Source: Nocardia sp. NBC_01327 (GTDB lineage Bacteria; Actinomycetota; Actinomycetes; Mycobacteriales; Mycobacteriaceae). From it: a stretch of DNA of 64,000 bases. The stretch lies in assembly GCF_035958815.1 (NCBI RefSeq), contig NZ_CP108383.1:372001-436000 (forward strand), read 5' to 3'. The position numbers and the translations under genes were made by a program. The notes below the pieces were generated by a model that worked only from the letters and a program-made list of their open reading frames with translations, was not told the origin of the DNA and searched no databases. Below, in pieces: positions 17,621-26,091 of this stretch (its first letter is position 1; each line of letters begins with the position of its first letter).

Positions 17621-19039
17621 GTGAGCCCCGCGGAGCAATTGACGGCGCGAGATGCCGTCTTCGTCTATGACGAGTTCGAACGCCACCCGTCGAATATCGT
17701 CGCGGTGTACGCGTTCGACGCCACCGCGCCGGGAGCCGCGGCGCCCGACGCGCAGAGTGTGATCCCCTGGGTACGAGCGCGTCTCGGCCACTTCCGCCTG
17801 TTCCAGCGGCGACTGGCCCGGGTGCCGCTGGATCTGGATCTCCCCTACTGGGTGTGGGACGGGGACTTCGATATCGACCGGCACGTGGTGCTGGAATCCC
17901 GCCGCGAATGGGCGGCGGTGCGGTCCCGCATCGCGGAAATCGCCGCCACCCGAATGGATCTCACGCGGCCGCCGTGGCGGATCCATATCTTCGATCGGGT
18001 GACGGGTTTCCCGGGCGCACCCGATACGGCGGTCACGCTGGTACTGCTCGGATTTCATCACAGCGCGGGTGACGGCGTGGCGACCCGGGAGCTGGAACTG
18101 ACGCTGTTCGACGGCAGTGATCTGCCCCCGATCACGGAATCTGCCGATGCGCGGGAGTGGTCCGCGCGCCGGGCCTTCGGCCGGGCGGCGGTGGCGCTGC
18201 CGTATCGGCTGGCGCGCTTCGCGATCGGATTGCGGCGTACCCGGGCGGCGGCAGCGACGGCCCGCGAGCGGGCGGCTGCGCAGGTGATCCACGAACCGCT
18301 CGCGCTCCGGCCCGCCACCCGATTCAATCGACAGGTGGATCCGCTCTTCGGCTTCGATCTGGTGCGGATTCCGATGGCATCGATCCAGAAGGCGAAAGCC
18401 GCGTCGGCGGAACGGATTACGGTCAACGATCTGGTGCTGACGGTGGTGTCCGGCGCGCTGGCGGCCTATCTCGCCGAGCGCGGTGAGACACCGGAGGGCG
18501 CGCTGGCCGCCATGGTGCCCCGATCCATGCGCGGTCTCGCCCAGTGGAATTCGGCCAATCAGCTCACCCAGATGTCGGTCGATCTGCACACCGATATCGC
18601 GGATCCGGTACAGCGGCTGCGGGCCATCCGGGAATCGATCCGGCGGGAGAAGCAGCGCGGGGCCGATGCCGCGGTGCTGCGCCGTGAGGAGCGGGTGCAC
18701 ACCTCACCGGCCGCACTGTTGCGGCTGGCCGGATGGGCCCGGGCGCACAGGCGATTCGACGAGGTGGCGACGGTGCCGCTGTCCAATACGACCATCAGCA
18801 ATGTGCCGCCCGTGGCCGAGCGGCTGGAGTTCCTGGGCGCGCCCATGATCAGCGCGTTCGGCGCGCTGCCCATCATGGACGGGGACGGCTTGCGGCACCT
18901 GACCACCTCGCAGGGGGGCGAGCTGATCATCAGCTTCAGCGCCGATCGGGCGATGATGCCGGATACCGCGCACTACGCGGAATTGCTGCTGCAATCGTTT
19001 GACGACACCTGGCAGGCACTCGAATCACACCGGGACTGA
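17621..19039 (+). CDS. Wax ester synthase/diacylglycerol acyltransferase (WS/DGAT)
   Basis: The 472-residue protein belongs to the bacterial WS/DGAT family, which esterifies acyl-CoA to a fatty alcohol or diacylglycerol to make wax esters or triacylglycerol. The active-site motif HHxxxDG reads HHSAGDG (about 145-151). LTARDAVFVYDEFERHP matches the usual N-terminal region. PLSNTTISNVP and the final strands complete the condensation-type fold. GTG 17621 follows AGGAG by five bases; it sits right after the large leader hairpin. Nocardiae often store lipid and carry several copies of this family. Confidence 0.88.
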   Translation: MSPAEQLTARDAVFVYDEFERHPSNIVAVYAFDATAPGAAAPDAQSVIPWVRARLGHFRLFQRRLARVPLDLDLPYWVWDGDFDIDRHVVLESRREWAAVRSRIAEIAATRMDLTRPPWRIHIFDRVTGFPGAPDTAVTLVLLGFHHSAGDGVATRELELTLFDGSDLPPITESADAREWSARRAFGRAAVALPYRLARFAIGLRRTRAAAATARERAAAQVIHEPLALRPATRFNRQVDPLFGFDLVRIPMASIQKAKAASAERITVNDLVLTVVSGALAAYLAERGETPEGALAAMVPRSMRGLAQWNSANQLTQMSVDLHTDIADPVQRLRAIRESIRREKQRGADAAVLRREERVHTSPAALLRLAGWARAHRRFDEVATVPLSNTTISNVPPVAERLEFLGAPMISAFGALPIMDGDGLRHLTTSQGGELIISFSADRAMMPDTAHYAELLLQSFDDTWQALESHRD

Positions 19040-19054
19040 GCGGCGCACGGTATT

Positions 19055-20089
19055 TCACACGCCTAGTGCCGGACCGAGAATCGGCCAGGATTTATGCAGT
19101 TCGTCCTGCCAGTAGCCCCAGGAGTGCGTACCGGAATCATCGAGACTGTAGGTGATGTCGGTGCGGCCCAGGGCATTCGTGCGCGCGGCGAGCTGCGTGG
19201 TGCAGTAGTGCGTGGTGGCCTCGATGCCGCCGCCGATCAGCATCTGATTGGCGAGGGTGGTGGCGTTCTGCCGGACGGTCGGATCGGCGAGTGCGTCATG
19301 GGGGCCGGGCATTCCGGTGCCGCTGGAGATGTACATGGGAATGTTCGGCAGGCGGTCCGCGTGCAGCAGCACATCGTGTTCGCGCCACTCCGGTCCGCCG
19401 AGCGGGCCCCACATATTCTGTGCTCGCCCACCGCCGAGACTGATGACGAAGTTGATTGCCGACTGTCCCAGTGGATCACTCGTCATGGCGCATCCGCTGT
19501 AGGCGGCGACGCCGCGATACAGCTCGGGCGCCTGGATGGCCAGGTCCAGCACGGAGGTGCCCGCCATAGAGATGCCCGCCAGGCCGTTCACGCCGTTCGT
19601 TCCGAAGGCGCGGTCGATGACCGGCGGCAGCTCCTCGGTGAGGAAGGTGGCCCACTTGTTCCGGCCGTTGTTGCCGAGCTTCTTGCCCAGACCGGCATCG
19701 TCCTGCTGCCAATCGGTGTAGTAGCTGAAGGCCCCCTCCATGGGGACAACGATATTCACCTGTTTATCGGCGAAGAACCCGTTGAGATCGGTCTGCGCGA
19801 CCCAGCTCGCGGCATCCTCGCCGCCGCCCGCGCCATTGAGCAGGTACAGCGTGGGCGCCGGAGTGCCGGTGTCCGCGGGCCGGAGCACCTGGAGCGGGAT
19901 GTCCCGGTCCATGGCCGGTGAGTAGACGCTGATCTGAACCAGCCGTCCCGCACCGGCGGTCTGTGACACCACCCGGGCCGGTGCGGCGTGCGCCGCCGGC
20001 GCCGCGGGGGTGGACATCGTCCACAGCAGGCCCGCCGCCAGCAGGAGCGTCATCTGGAATGCGGTGCCGCGCAACCGCTGCATACTCAT
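19055..20089 (-). CDS. Antigen 85-type mycoloyltransferase
   Basis: The 344-residue precursor has a signal peptide (hydrophobic 11-27, likely cleavage near AHA-APA about 36). The nucleophile is Ser174 in LAGISMAGTS, matching the GxSMAG(S/T) of antigen 85 and corynebacterial Cmt proteins. The triad His is in GTHSWGYWQDEL, a family hallmark. Such enzymes act outside the cytoplasmic membrane and move mycolate between trehalose mycolates, arabinogalactan or, in Corynebacterium, serines of small membrane proteins. The gene is last in a minus-strand unit after two tiny peptide genes, separated from them by an attenuator-like hairpin. ATG 20089 has only a weak AGGCGA ribosome site. Confidence 0.9.
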   Translation of the reverse strand: MSMQRLRGTAFQMTLLLAAGLLWTMSTPAAPAAHAAPARVVSQTAGAGRLVQISVYSPAMDRDIPLQVLRPADTGTPAPTLYLLNGAGGGEDAASWVAQTDLNGFFADKQVNIVVPMEGAFSYYTDWQQDDAGLGKKLGNNGRNKWATFLTEELPPVIDRAFGTNGVNGLAGISMAGTSVLDLAIQAPELYRGVAAYSGCAMTSDPLGQSAINFVISLGGGRAQNMWGPLGGPEWREHDVLLHADRLPNIPMYISSGTGMPGPHDALADPTVRQNATTLANQMLIGGGIEATTHYCTTQLAARTNALGRTDITYSLDDSGTHSWGYWQDELHKSWPILGPALGV

Positions 20090-20120
20090 GAAATCGCCTG
20101 TGTCCCTGAAACATCGCCAA

Positions 20121-20147
20121 GGGGGCACACCGAGATGGTGCACCCCC
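20121..20147 (-). terminator. Attenuator-like hairpin between peptide B and the mycoloyltransferase
   Basis: On the minus strand GGGGGTGCACC pairs with GGTGTGCCCCC (11 bp including two G-U pairs) around a five-base loop. It lies 19 bases after the peptide B stop and 32 bases before the mycoloyltransferase start, so partial termination could set a high peptide-to-enzyme ratio. Confidence 0.6.
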
Positions 20148-20166
20148 GAACTCGACTGCCGGTGGG

Positions 20167-20283
20167 TTACTTACCCGCCGCCGGAGTGCCGCCGCTGAGC
20201 GTGATCAGCGCGTTCACAATCGTGGTTCCGACACTGCCGACGCTGCCGCTGCCCTTGCCGAGGACATCCCAGAGCGATCCCAT
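20167..20283 (-). CDS. Tiny peptide B (38 aa), paralogue of peptide A
   Basis: The 38-residue product begins MGSLWDVLGKGSGSVG and continues with the hydrophobic stretch TTIVNALITL. It has only three charged residues besides the termini (D6, K10, K38) and no cysteine or signal peptide. AAGGAG lies eight bases before the ATG, a better ribosome site than that of most genes here. It shares MGSL-x-D-x-LG with peptide A. It resembles in size and character the corynebacterial mycomembrane peptides PorA/PorH, which are O-mycoloylated; that function is inferred from the adjacent mycoloyltransferase, not from clear homology. Confidence 0.7.
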   Translation of the reverse strand: MGSLWDVLGKGSGSVGSVGTTIVNALITLSGGTPAAGK

Positions 20284-20327
20284 GTGTATCTCCTTAGTCG
20301 TACGTGTGAGGTGTCGCGAATGGCCTG

Positions 20328-20441
20328 CTACTGACGGAATTTCGCCAGCGAGCCGAGGAAGGTGTCCAAGAGGCCATCGCCTGCGACGGCGGACCCGAGG
20401 GCCGGAATTATGGAGCCGAGCAGATCGCTCAACGAACCCAT
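20328..20441 (-). CDS. Tiny peptide A (37 aa), first gene of the mycoloyltransferase unit
   Basis: The 37-residue product begins MGSLSDLLGSIIPALGSAVA and ends LGSLAKFRQ. It is an almost uninterrupted amphipathic, Gly/Ser-spaced apolar helix with D6, D22, D26 and K34, R36 as its only charges. AAGGAG precedes the ATG by seven bases. It lies 44 bp upstream of peptide B and about 90 bases downstream of a good SigA-type promoter. Candidate roles are a mycomembrane pore-forming peptide, a surfactant-like peptide or a membrane-active regulator. Confidence 0.7.
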   Translation of the reverse strand: MGSLSDLLGSIIPALGSAVAGDGLLDTFLGSLAKFRQ

Positions 20442-20509
20442 CGTGAATCTCCTTGTGCACGTTAGACATTGCCCCGTGCGAACGGCGCCTGCCCGCAAAG
20501 AGGAATGAT

Positions 20510-20530
20510 CACGTTCACCAATCGAACGTG
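20510..20530. promoter_or_regulatory. Palindrome CACGTTC-N7-GAACGTG near the transcription start
   Basis: Seven-base perfect arms with a seven-base spacer lie just downstream of the -10 box of the peptide promoter. Position and symmetry suit an operator for a dimeric repressor, or a 5'-end hairpin of the transcript. Confidence 0.55.
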
Positions 20531-20538
20531 ACGCACGC

Positions 20539-20567
20539 AACATAGCAAGCGACCATTTCATGATCAA
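20539..20567 (-). promoter_or_regulatory. SigA-like promoter of the peptide/mycoloyltransferase unit
   Basis: TTGATC (20567-20562) and TATGTT (20544-20539) are spaced by 17 bases on the minus strand, close to the TTGACA/TATAAT consensus. The surrounding 20500-20640 stretch is clearly AT-richer than its surroundings. No gene was found in the remainder of 20442-20832. Confidence 0.6.
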
Positions 20568-20727
20568 GGCATATCGCCCAAAATTCTTCGCCAGGCGCAC
20601 TATCAATGGAGCAAATTTTCGGCACTTACGTCGGATGAACCGATGACCGAAATCTGAAACCCCTGCTGGGCAGCCATTTCCGGAACTTGGTCCGACCAGG
20701 GCACTTGACGTAGGAGCGGCCTTCACC

Positions 20728-20753
20728 AAAAGCGGTGGCTTCCGCTACCACCG
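20728..20753 (-). terminator. Terminator after the thiolase-like gene
   Basis: On the minus strand CGGTGG and CCACCG pair around a nine-base loop and are followed by CTTTTGG. It is about 80 bases downstream of the thiolase-like stop and isolates that gene from the peptide promoter. Confidence 0.55.
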
Positions 20754-20832
20754 TCGATGTGCTAGCGGAGCGCGCCAAGCAATTCCGTTCGGCAGCAACA
20801 CTCGGCGTGTCGAACGGCGTGTCGTACTGGCT

Positions 20833-22164
20833 TCAGGAGCGGTGCCGGCCCAGGCGGCGGGGCGGGCGGGCGCCGTGGAAGCGGGCGCCGCGCGGTGTCG
20901 GCACATCCTGGACGGTGTAGGCGCTCTCGAAGACCGCGGCCATGGCCTGCGAGGGTCCGGTGGGCAGCGCCGCGAGGCCGTAACCGCCTTCGCGGCGGGC
21001 GAGTTCGTGCAGCAGGGTGGTGACCATGCGCAGGCCGGCCGCGCCGCCCGGATCACCCAGCGCGATGGCGGCGCCGTGCACATTCAGGCTGGCGGCCGGA
21101 TCGAATGTCCAGCCCTCCCGCTCCCACAGCCGGGTCAGCGCCAGGATCTCGACGGCACTGGTCTCGTCGATCTCGACCACATCCAGATCGTCCAGGCCGA
21201 AACCGCTGCGGGCCAAGGATTTACCCACCGCCAGTCCGGCGGCGGGCACCGCGATGTCCGGATCGCCGGTGGCACAGGCCCAGTCGACCAGATAGCCCAT
21301 GGGCACCAGGCCCAGATCGGCCAGCCGATCCTCGGCCACCACCAGGCAGGCGGAGGCCGCGAGGGTGCGGGTGCTGCTGTTGCCGACGGTGGTGACACCG
21401 CCGGGGACAAACGGTTCCAGCGCCGCGAAGGCGCGGGCCGAGACATCGTCGCGCAGGCCCTCATCGCGGTCGACCAGTTGCACCACACCGGAATTCGAGT
21501 CGTCCGGAACGGCATTCACCACGACGGGCGCGGTTTCCGCGCCGAAGATCCCCTGCCGCCGGGCCCGGGCCGCGCGGCGATGACTGCTCGCGGCGTACTC
21601 GTCGGCCGCCGCCCGGGTGACGCCGTAGTGCTGGGCCAGCAGTTCGGCGTCCTTCAATTCGATCGGCCCGCGGGCCGCTTCGGCCGCACCCCACACCGCG
21701 AGCTGCTCACCGGTGTCGACGCCGGCCACCTCACCACCGGGTAGCCGGACGGAGGTACGCGGGCCGCGCGGTAGCGGCCCGGCGCCCAGCGGACCCCGGA
21801 ACCCTCCGGTTGCCGTTGGCGCGCAAGGGTATTCGGCGCCGAGGGTCAACACCACATCGGCCGTGCCGGTCTGCACCATCATGGCGGCGGTGATCAGTGC
21901 GCGCAGGCCCGCACCCGGACCGCTGCCGATGGGGAATTCGCCGAGATCGGAGGGCAATCCGGCCAGCGGGACGGCCGCGCGCACCGAACCGTGGTCCGGA
22001 ACGGCCGTGACGAGTTGCTCGATGCGATAGGGGTCTATACCCGAACGGCCCACCACGGCCGCCAATATCGTCGAGATCAGGCGCTGCGGCGCGACCGCCG
22101 CCAACGCACCTCCCGGCAGGCCGACGGGTGTGCGCATAGGCATCACGATCGCGGCTCTCCTCAT
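20833..22164 (-). CDS. Thiolase-fold protein lacking all catalytic residues
   Basis: The 443-residue protein follows the thiolase fold from end to end, but the active site is gone. The nucleophile loop NxxCxSG reads IGSGPGAG, giving Pro83 for Cys. NEAF reads DETS (about 333-336). GHPxG reads GDPGG, giving Asp371 for His. The C-terminal Cys motif reads GLAALPTGPSQ, giving Pro401 for Cys. It cannot work as acetyl-CoA acetyltransferase by the known mechanism; a lipid-transfer or structural role is possible. ATG 22164 follows AAGGGAG by seven bases. The last 20 residues are Arg/Pro-rich and unusual. The gene has its own terminator and an operator-like repeat upstream. Confidence 0.8.
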   Translation of the reverse strand: MRRAAIVMPMRTPVGLPGGALAAVAPQRLISTILAAVVGRSGIDPYRIEQLVTAVPDHGSVRAAVPLAGLPSDLGEFPIGSGPGAGLRALITAAMMVQTGTADVVLTLGAEYPCAPTATGGFRGPLGAGPLPRGPRTSVRLPGGEVAGVDTGEQLAVWGAAEAARGPIELKDAELLAQHYGVTRAAADEYAASSHRRAARARRQGIFGAETAPVVVNAVPDDSNSGVVQLVDRDEGLRDDVSARAFAALEPFVPGGVTTVGNSSTRTLAASACLVVAEDRLADLGLVPMGYLVDWACATGDPDIAVPAAGLAVGKSLARSGFGLDDLDVVEIDETSAVEILALTRLWEREGWTFDPAASLNVHGAAIALGDPGGAAGLRMVTTLLHELARREGGYGLAALPTGPSQAMAAVFESAYTVQDVPTPRGARFHGARPPRRLGRHRS

Positions 22165-22342
22165 CAACCGGCTCCCTTCACGCTCGCACCGGCCCCCTGC
22201 TGGGGTGTCTTGCTCAGGGCAAGGTCACCACAGTCTTGTTGCTGCCGTGTGACGGTCCGCGAACGGACAGGGGAGTCATTCGCGCTCTCAGCGTTGCGGA
22301 GTCGCGAATCGGACCGGTTCGGGCCCGTCCCGCGAGGATTGC

Positions 22343-22363
22343 CGTTTGTTCACTAAGCAAACG
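22343..22363. promoter_or_regulatory. Inverted repeat CGTTTG-N9-CAAACG between divergent genes
   Basis: Six-base perfect arms lie in the 360-bp region between the thiolase-like gene and sdhC. The core resembles TetR-family operators of lipid genes, but I could not assign it. The region also has TGAATT/AATTCA arms further apart; nothing gene-like is seen in it. Confidence 0.35.
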
Positions 22364-22524
22364 ACTGGCCGCAGAATTTCTGAATTGTGGCGCAAATCAC
22401 GCGATCACGAATTCACGGTTGCGAGCTCGAGTGATAGCTGTCCTGTCGTAGGGTGCTGACCATCACATTCGATGCCGGAGGTAACGATGACGTTCCACGG
22501 GGTAGAGCAGCGAGGCATCCAGCA

Positions 22525-23358
22525 GTGAGCGCCGCACCAGTCAAGGCACCTGAATCGAGCACGACCGGGGTATTCAGCAAGGGTCGCGCCGCCATCGCGG
22601 CGCGCACCCTACGGACCGATCGCTGGTGGGTTCCACCGCTGGTCACCGTGCTGGGACTCGGGACTTTCGTCATCTACGCGACCATCAGATCCTTTGCGCG
22701 CGCAGCATATTGGGTGAACGACTACCACTATCTGACGCCGTTCTACTCACCCTGCCTGAGCGCCTCCTGCGTCGAGGGCTCCAGCCACCTCGGCGCACCC
22801 ATCGGCCATCTGCCGATGTGGATTCCGCTGGGCTTCCTGGTGTTGCCCTTCCTGTTGCTGTTCCGGCTGACCTGCTACTACTACCGCAAGGCCTACTACC
22901 GGGCCGTGTGGTTCTCGCCGCCGGCCTGCGCGGTGGCCGAACCGCATGCGAAGTACACCGGTGAGACCAAACTTCCGCTGATCATCCAGAACGCCCACCG
23001 CTACTTCTTCTTCGTGGCGGCCATCATCGCGGTGATCAACACCTACGACGCGGCAATCTCCTTCCACGCCAAGGGCGGCGGCTTCGGCATCGGCCTCGGC
23101 ACCCTCATCATCACCGCGAATGCCCTGCTGCTGTGGGCGTACACGCTGTCCTGCCACTCGTGCCGGCACATTGCGGGCGGCCGGCTCAAGAACTTCTCGA
23201 AGCATCCGGTGCGGTACTGGTTCTGGACCAAGGTGTCCGCATTGAACACCCGGCACATGCTGCTGGCCTGGACCACCCTCGGCACGCTCGTCCTGACCGA
23301 TTTCTACATCATGTTGGTTTCGAGCGGCACCATCACCGATCCGCGGCTCATCGGCTGA
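22525..23358 (+). CDS. sdhC: Succinate dehydrogenase membrane anchor (Sdh1-type)
   Basis: The 277-residue protein has about five membrane helices and is the first of three genes in the order anchor, flavoprotein, iron-sulfur protein, as in mycobacterial Sdh1 (Rv0249c-Rv0247c). It carries SCHSCRHIAGG and several other Cys and His near helices (FRLTCYYYRK, NAHRYFFF). The M. smegmatis Sdh1 complex is known to contain a membrane-embedded Rieske-type cluster, and these residues are candidates for such ligands; that assignment is inferred. It anchors the complex and reduces menaquinone. The GTG at 22525 is chosen because upstream codons look non-coding. Confidence 0.85.
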   Translation: MSAAPVKAPESSTTGVFSKGRAAIAARTLRTDRWWVPPLVTVLGLGTFVIYATIRSFARAAYWVNDYHYLTPFYSPCLSASCVEGSSHLGAPIGHLPMWIPLGFLVLPFLLLFRLTCYYYRKAYYRAVWFSPPACAVAEPHAKYTGETKLPLIIQNAHRYFFFVAAIIAVINTYDAAISFHAKGGGFGIGLGTLIITANALLLWAYTLSCHSCRHIAGGRLKNFSKHPVRYWFWTKVSALNTRHMLLAWTTLGTLVLTDFYIMLVSSGTITDPRLIG

Positions 23359-23406
23359 TCGATCGGTTGATCCCAATCCTCAAGTCTGTCAGGAGTATTC
23401 GGTTCC

Positions 23407-25335
23407 ATGCCTGAAGTCGAACGGCACAAGTACGACGTCGTGGTCATCGGTGCGGGCGGCGCCGGACTGCGCGCGGTCATCGAAGCCCGCGAACACGGCC
23501 TGTCGGTGGCGGTGGTGTGCAAGTCGCTGTTCGGCAAGGCGCACACCGTCATGGCCGAGGGCGGCTGCGCGGCCGCCATGGGCAATGCCAATGAGAAGGA
23601 CAATTGGCAGACCCATTTCAAGGACACCATGCGCGGCGGCAAGTTCCTGAACAACTGGCGCATGGCGGAGTTACACGCCCAGGAGGCCCCCGACCGGGTG
23701 TGGGAGCTGGAAACCTATGGGGCGCTGTTCGATCGGACCAAGGACGGCCGGATCAGCCAGCGCAATTTCGGCGGCCACACCTATCCGCGCCTGGCGCACG
23801 TCGGCGACCGCACCGGGCTCGAGCTCATCCGCACCATGCAGCAGAAGATCGTCTCGCTGCAGCAGGAGGACTTCGCGGCCACCGGTGATTACGAGGCCCG
23901 CGTCAAGATCTTCGCCGAATGCACCATCACCGAGCTGATCAAGGACGGGGACAAGATCTCCGGGGCGTTCGGCTACTGGCGCGAATCGGGGCGGTTCATC
24001 CTCTTCGAGACGCCGGCGGTGGTGCTGGCGACCGGCGGAATCGGCAAGTCCTACAAGGTGACCTCGAACTCCTGGGAGTACACCGGCGACGGCCACGCAC
24101 TCGCCCTGCGGGCGGGCGCCACGCTCATCAATATGGAGTTCCTGCAGTTCCATCCGACCGGCATGGTCTGGCCGCCCAGTGTGAAGGGCATTCTGGTCAC
24201 CGAGGGTGTGCGCGGTGACGGCGGCATCCTCAAGAACTCCGAGGGCCAGCGCTTCATGTTCGACTACATACCCCCGGTCTTCAAGGGGCAGTACGCCGAA
24301 ACCGAGGAGGAGGCCGATCAGTGGTTGAAGGACAACGACTCCGCGCGCCGCACCCCTGATCTGCTCCCCCGCGACGAGGTCGCCCGCGCCATCAACGAAG
24401 AGGTCAAGGCCGGGCGCGGCACCGAGCACGGCGGGGTGTTCCTGGACATCGCCTCTCGCATGCCCGCCGCGGAGATCAAGAAGCGGCTGCCCTCCATGCA
24501 CCACCAGTTCCTGGAGCTGGCGGATGTGGATATCACCAGGGAGCCCATGGAGGTCGGCCCGACCTGCCACTACGTCATGGGCGGCATCGAGGTCGATCCC
24601 GATACCGGTGCGGCGACGGTGCCCGGATTGTTCGCCGCCGGTGAGTGTTCCGGCGGTATGCACGGTTCGAACCGGCTCGGCGGCAACTCGCTCTCGGACC
24701 TGCTGGTGTTCGGGCGGCGCGCGGGAATGGGCGCGGCCACCTATGTGGAGCAATTGCCGGGACGGCCCAAGGTATCCGATACCGATATCGCGGCGGCCGC
24801 GAAAGCCACTGTGGCGCCGTTCGATTCGCCGACCAGCGGCACCGGCGAGAACCCGTACACCATGCATCTGGATCTGCAGCAGACCATGAACGATCTGGTC
24901 GGCATCATCCGCAAGGAGGGTGAGCTGAAGCAGGCCATCGAGAAGCTCTCGGAGATGCGCGATCGCTTCGACAGCGTCACCGTCGAGGGGCATCGGCAGT
25001 TCAATCCGGGCTGGCATCTGGCGCTGGACCTGCGAAATATGTTGCTGATCAGCGAATGTGTCGCCCAGGCCGCACTGCTGCGCACCGAGAGCCGCGGCGG
25101 CCACACCCGTGACGATCACCGCGGCATGGATCCGGTGTGGCGCAATAAGCTGCTGGTCTGCCGCATCGATCCGGACGAGGTCGGATTCTCGGTGCCGTCG
25201 GTGACGGTGACCCCGGAGGATCAGCTGCCCATGCGCGTCGATCTCCTGAAGCTGTTCGACCTGACGGAACTCGAAAAGTACTACAGCACTGCCGACCTCG
25301 CGCCCGTGCGCGACGGCGCCGGAGAGGCGGAATAG
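23407..25335 (+). CDS. sdhA: Succinate dehydrogenase/fumarate reductase flavoprotein
   Basis: The 642-residue catalytic subunit oxidises succinate to fumarate with covalently bound FAD. The N-terminal dinucleotide fold is YDVVVIGAGGAGLRAVIEA. AEGGCAAAMGN and GGHTYPRLAHVGDRTG surround the flavin, and GGMHGSNRLGGNSLSDLLVF is the C-terminal FAD region. Length matches mycobacterial Sdh1 SdhA (about 645). It begins 48 bp after the anchor gene and its stop is two bases before the sdhB start, giving one operon. Confidence 0.93.
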   Translation: MPEVERHKYDVVVIGAGGAGLRAVIEAREHGLSVAVVCKSLFGKAHTVMAEGGCAAAMGNANEKDNWQTHFKDTMRGGKFLNNWRMAELHAQEAPDRVWELETYGALFDRTKDGRISQRNFGGHTYPRLAHVGDRTGLELIRTMQQKIVSLQQEDFAATGDYEARVKIFAECTITELIKDGDKISGAFGYWRESGRFILFETPAVVLATGGIGKSYKVTSNSWEYTGDGHALALRAGATLINMEFLQFHPTGMVWPPSVKGILVTEGVRGDGGILKNSEGQRFMFDYIPPVFKGQYAETEEEADQWLKDNDSARRTPDLLPRDEVARAINEEVKAGRGTEHGGVFLDIASRMPAAEIKKRLPSMHHQFLELADVDITREPMEVGPTCHYVMGGIEVDPDTGAATVPGLFAAGECSGGMHGSNRLGGNSLSDLLVFGRRAGMGAATYVEQLPGRPKVSDTDIAAAAKATVAPFDSPTSGTGENPYTMHLDLQQTMNDLVGIIRKEGELKQAIEKLSEMRDRFDSVTVEGHRQFNPGWHLALDLRNMLLISECVAQAALLRTESRGGHTRDDHRGMDPVWRNKLLVCRIDPDEVGFSVPSVTVTPEDQLPMRVDLLKLFDLTELEKYYSTADLAPVRDGAGEAE

Positions 25336-25337
25336 CC

Positions 25338-26084
25338 ATGGCTTACGACGCGAAGTTCAAGGTCTGGCGCGGCGATATCGAGGGCGGCGCGCTCGCCGAT
25401 TTCACCGTGCAGGTGAACGAGGGCGAGGTGGTGCTCGATGTCATCCACCGGCTGCAGGCCACGCAGACCCCGGATCTGGCGGTGCGCTGGAATTGCAAGG
25501 CCGGCAAGTGCGGTTCGTGTTCGGCGGAGGTGAACGGCCGCCCGCGACTGCTGTGCATGACGCGCATGAACACCTTCACGCCGGAGGACGTGATCACGGT
25601 GACGCCGCTGCGCGCCTTCCCGGTGATCCGCGATCTCGTCACCGATGTGTCGTTCAACTACCAGAAGGCCCGGGAGATACCGTCTTTCACGCCTCCGGTG
25701 GATCTGAAGCCGGGCGACTACCGGATGCAGCAGCAGGATGTGGAGCGGTCGCAGGAATTCCGCAAGTGCATCGAATGCTTCCTGTGCCAGAACACCTGTC
25801 ACGTGGTGCGTGATCACGAGGAGAACAAGGAGTCCTTCGCCGGGCCGCGCTATCTGATGCGGATCGCGGAATTGGAAATGCATCCGCTGGATGTGGCCGA
25901 TCGGCGCGACCTCGCACAGGACGAGGCCGGACTCGGGCTCTGCAATATCACCAAGTGCTGCACCGAGGTCTGCCCGGAGCACATCAAGATCACCGACAAT
26001 GCCCTCATTCCGCTCAAGGAGCGGGTGGCCGATCAGAAGTACGATCCGCTGGTCTGGCTGGGCAACAAGCTCTTCCGGCGGTAG
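25338..26084 (+). CDS. sdhB: Succinate dehydrogenase iron-sulfur protein
   Basis: The 248-residue subunit carries electrons from the flavin to the quinone site. The [2Fe-2S] motif is CKAGKCGSCSAEV plus a later Cys in RLLCM. CIECFLCQNTC binds the [4Fe-4S] cluster with a later Cys, and CNITKCCTEVCPEHI binds the remaining cluster. It follows sdhA by two bases and is the last gene of the operon, ending at a bidirectional terminator. Confidence 0.93.
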   Translation: MAYDAKFKVWRGDIEGGALADFTVQVNEGEVVLDVIHRLQATQTPDLAVRWNCKAGKCGSCSAEVNGRPRLLCMTRMNTFTPEDVITVTPLRAFPVIRDLVTDVSFNYQKAREIPSFTPPVDLKPGDYRMQQQDVERSQEFRKCIECFLCQNTCHVVRDHEENKESFAGPRYLMRIAELEMHPLDVADRRDLAQDEAGLGLCNITKCCTEVCPEHIKITDNALIPLKERVADQKYDPLVWLGNKLFRR

Positions 26085-26091
26085 CGGACAA

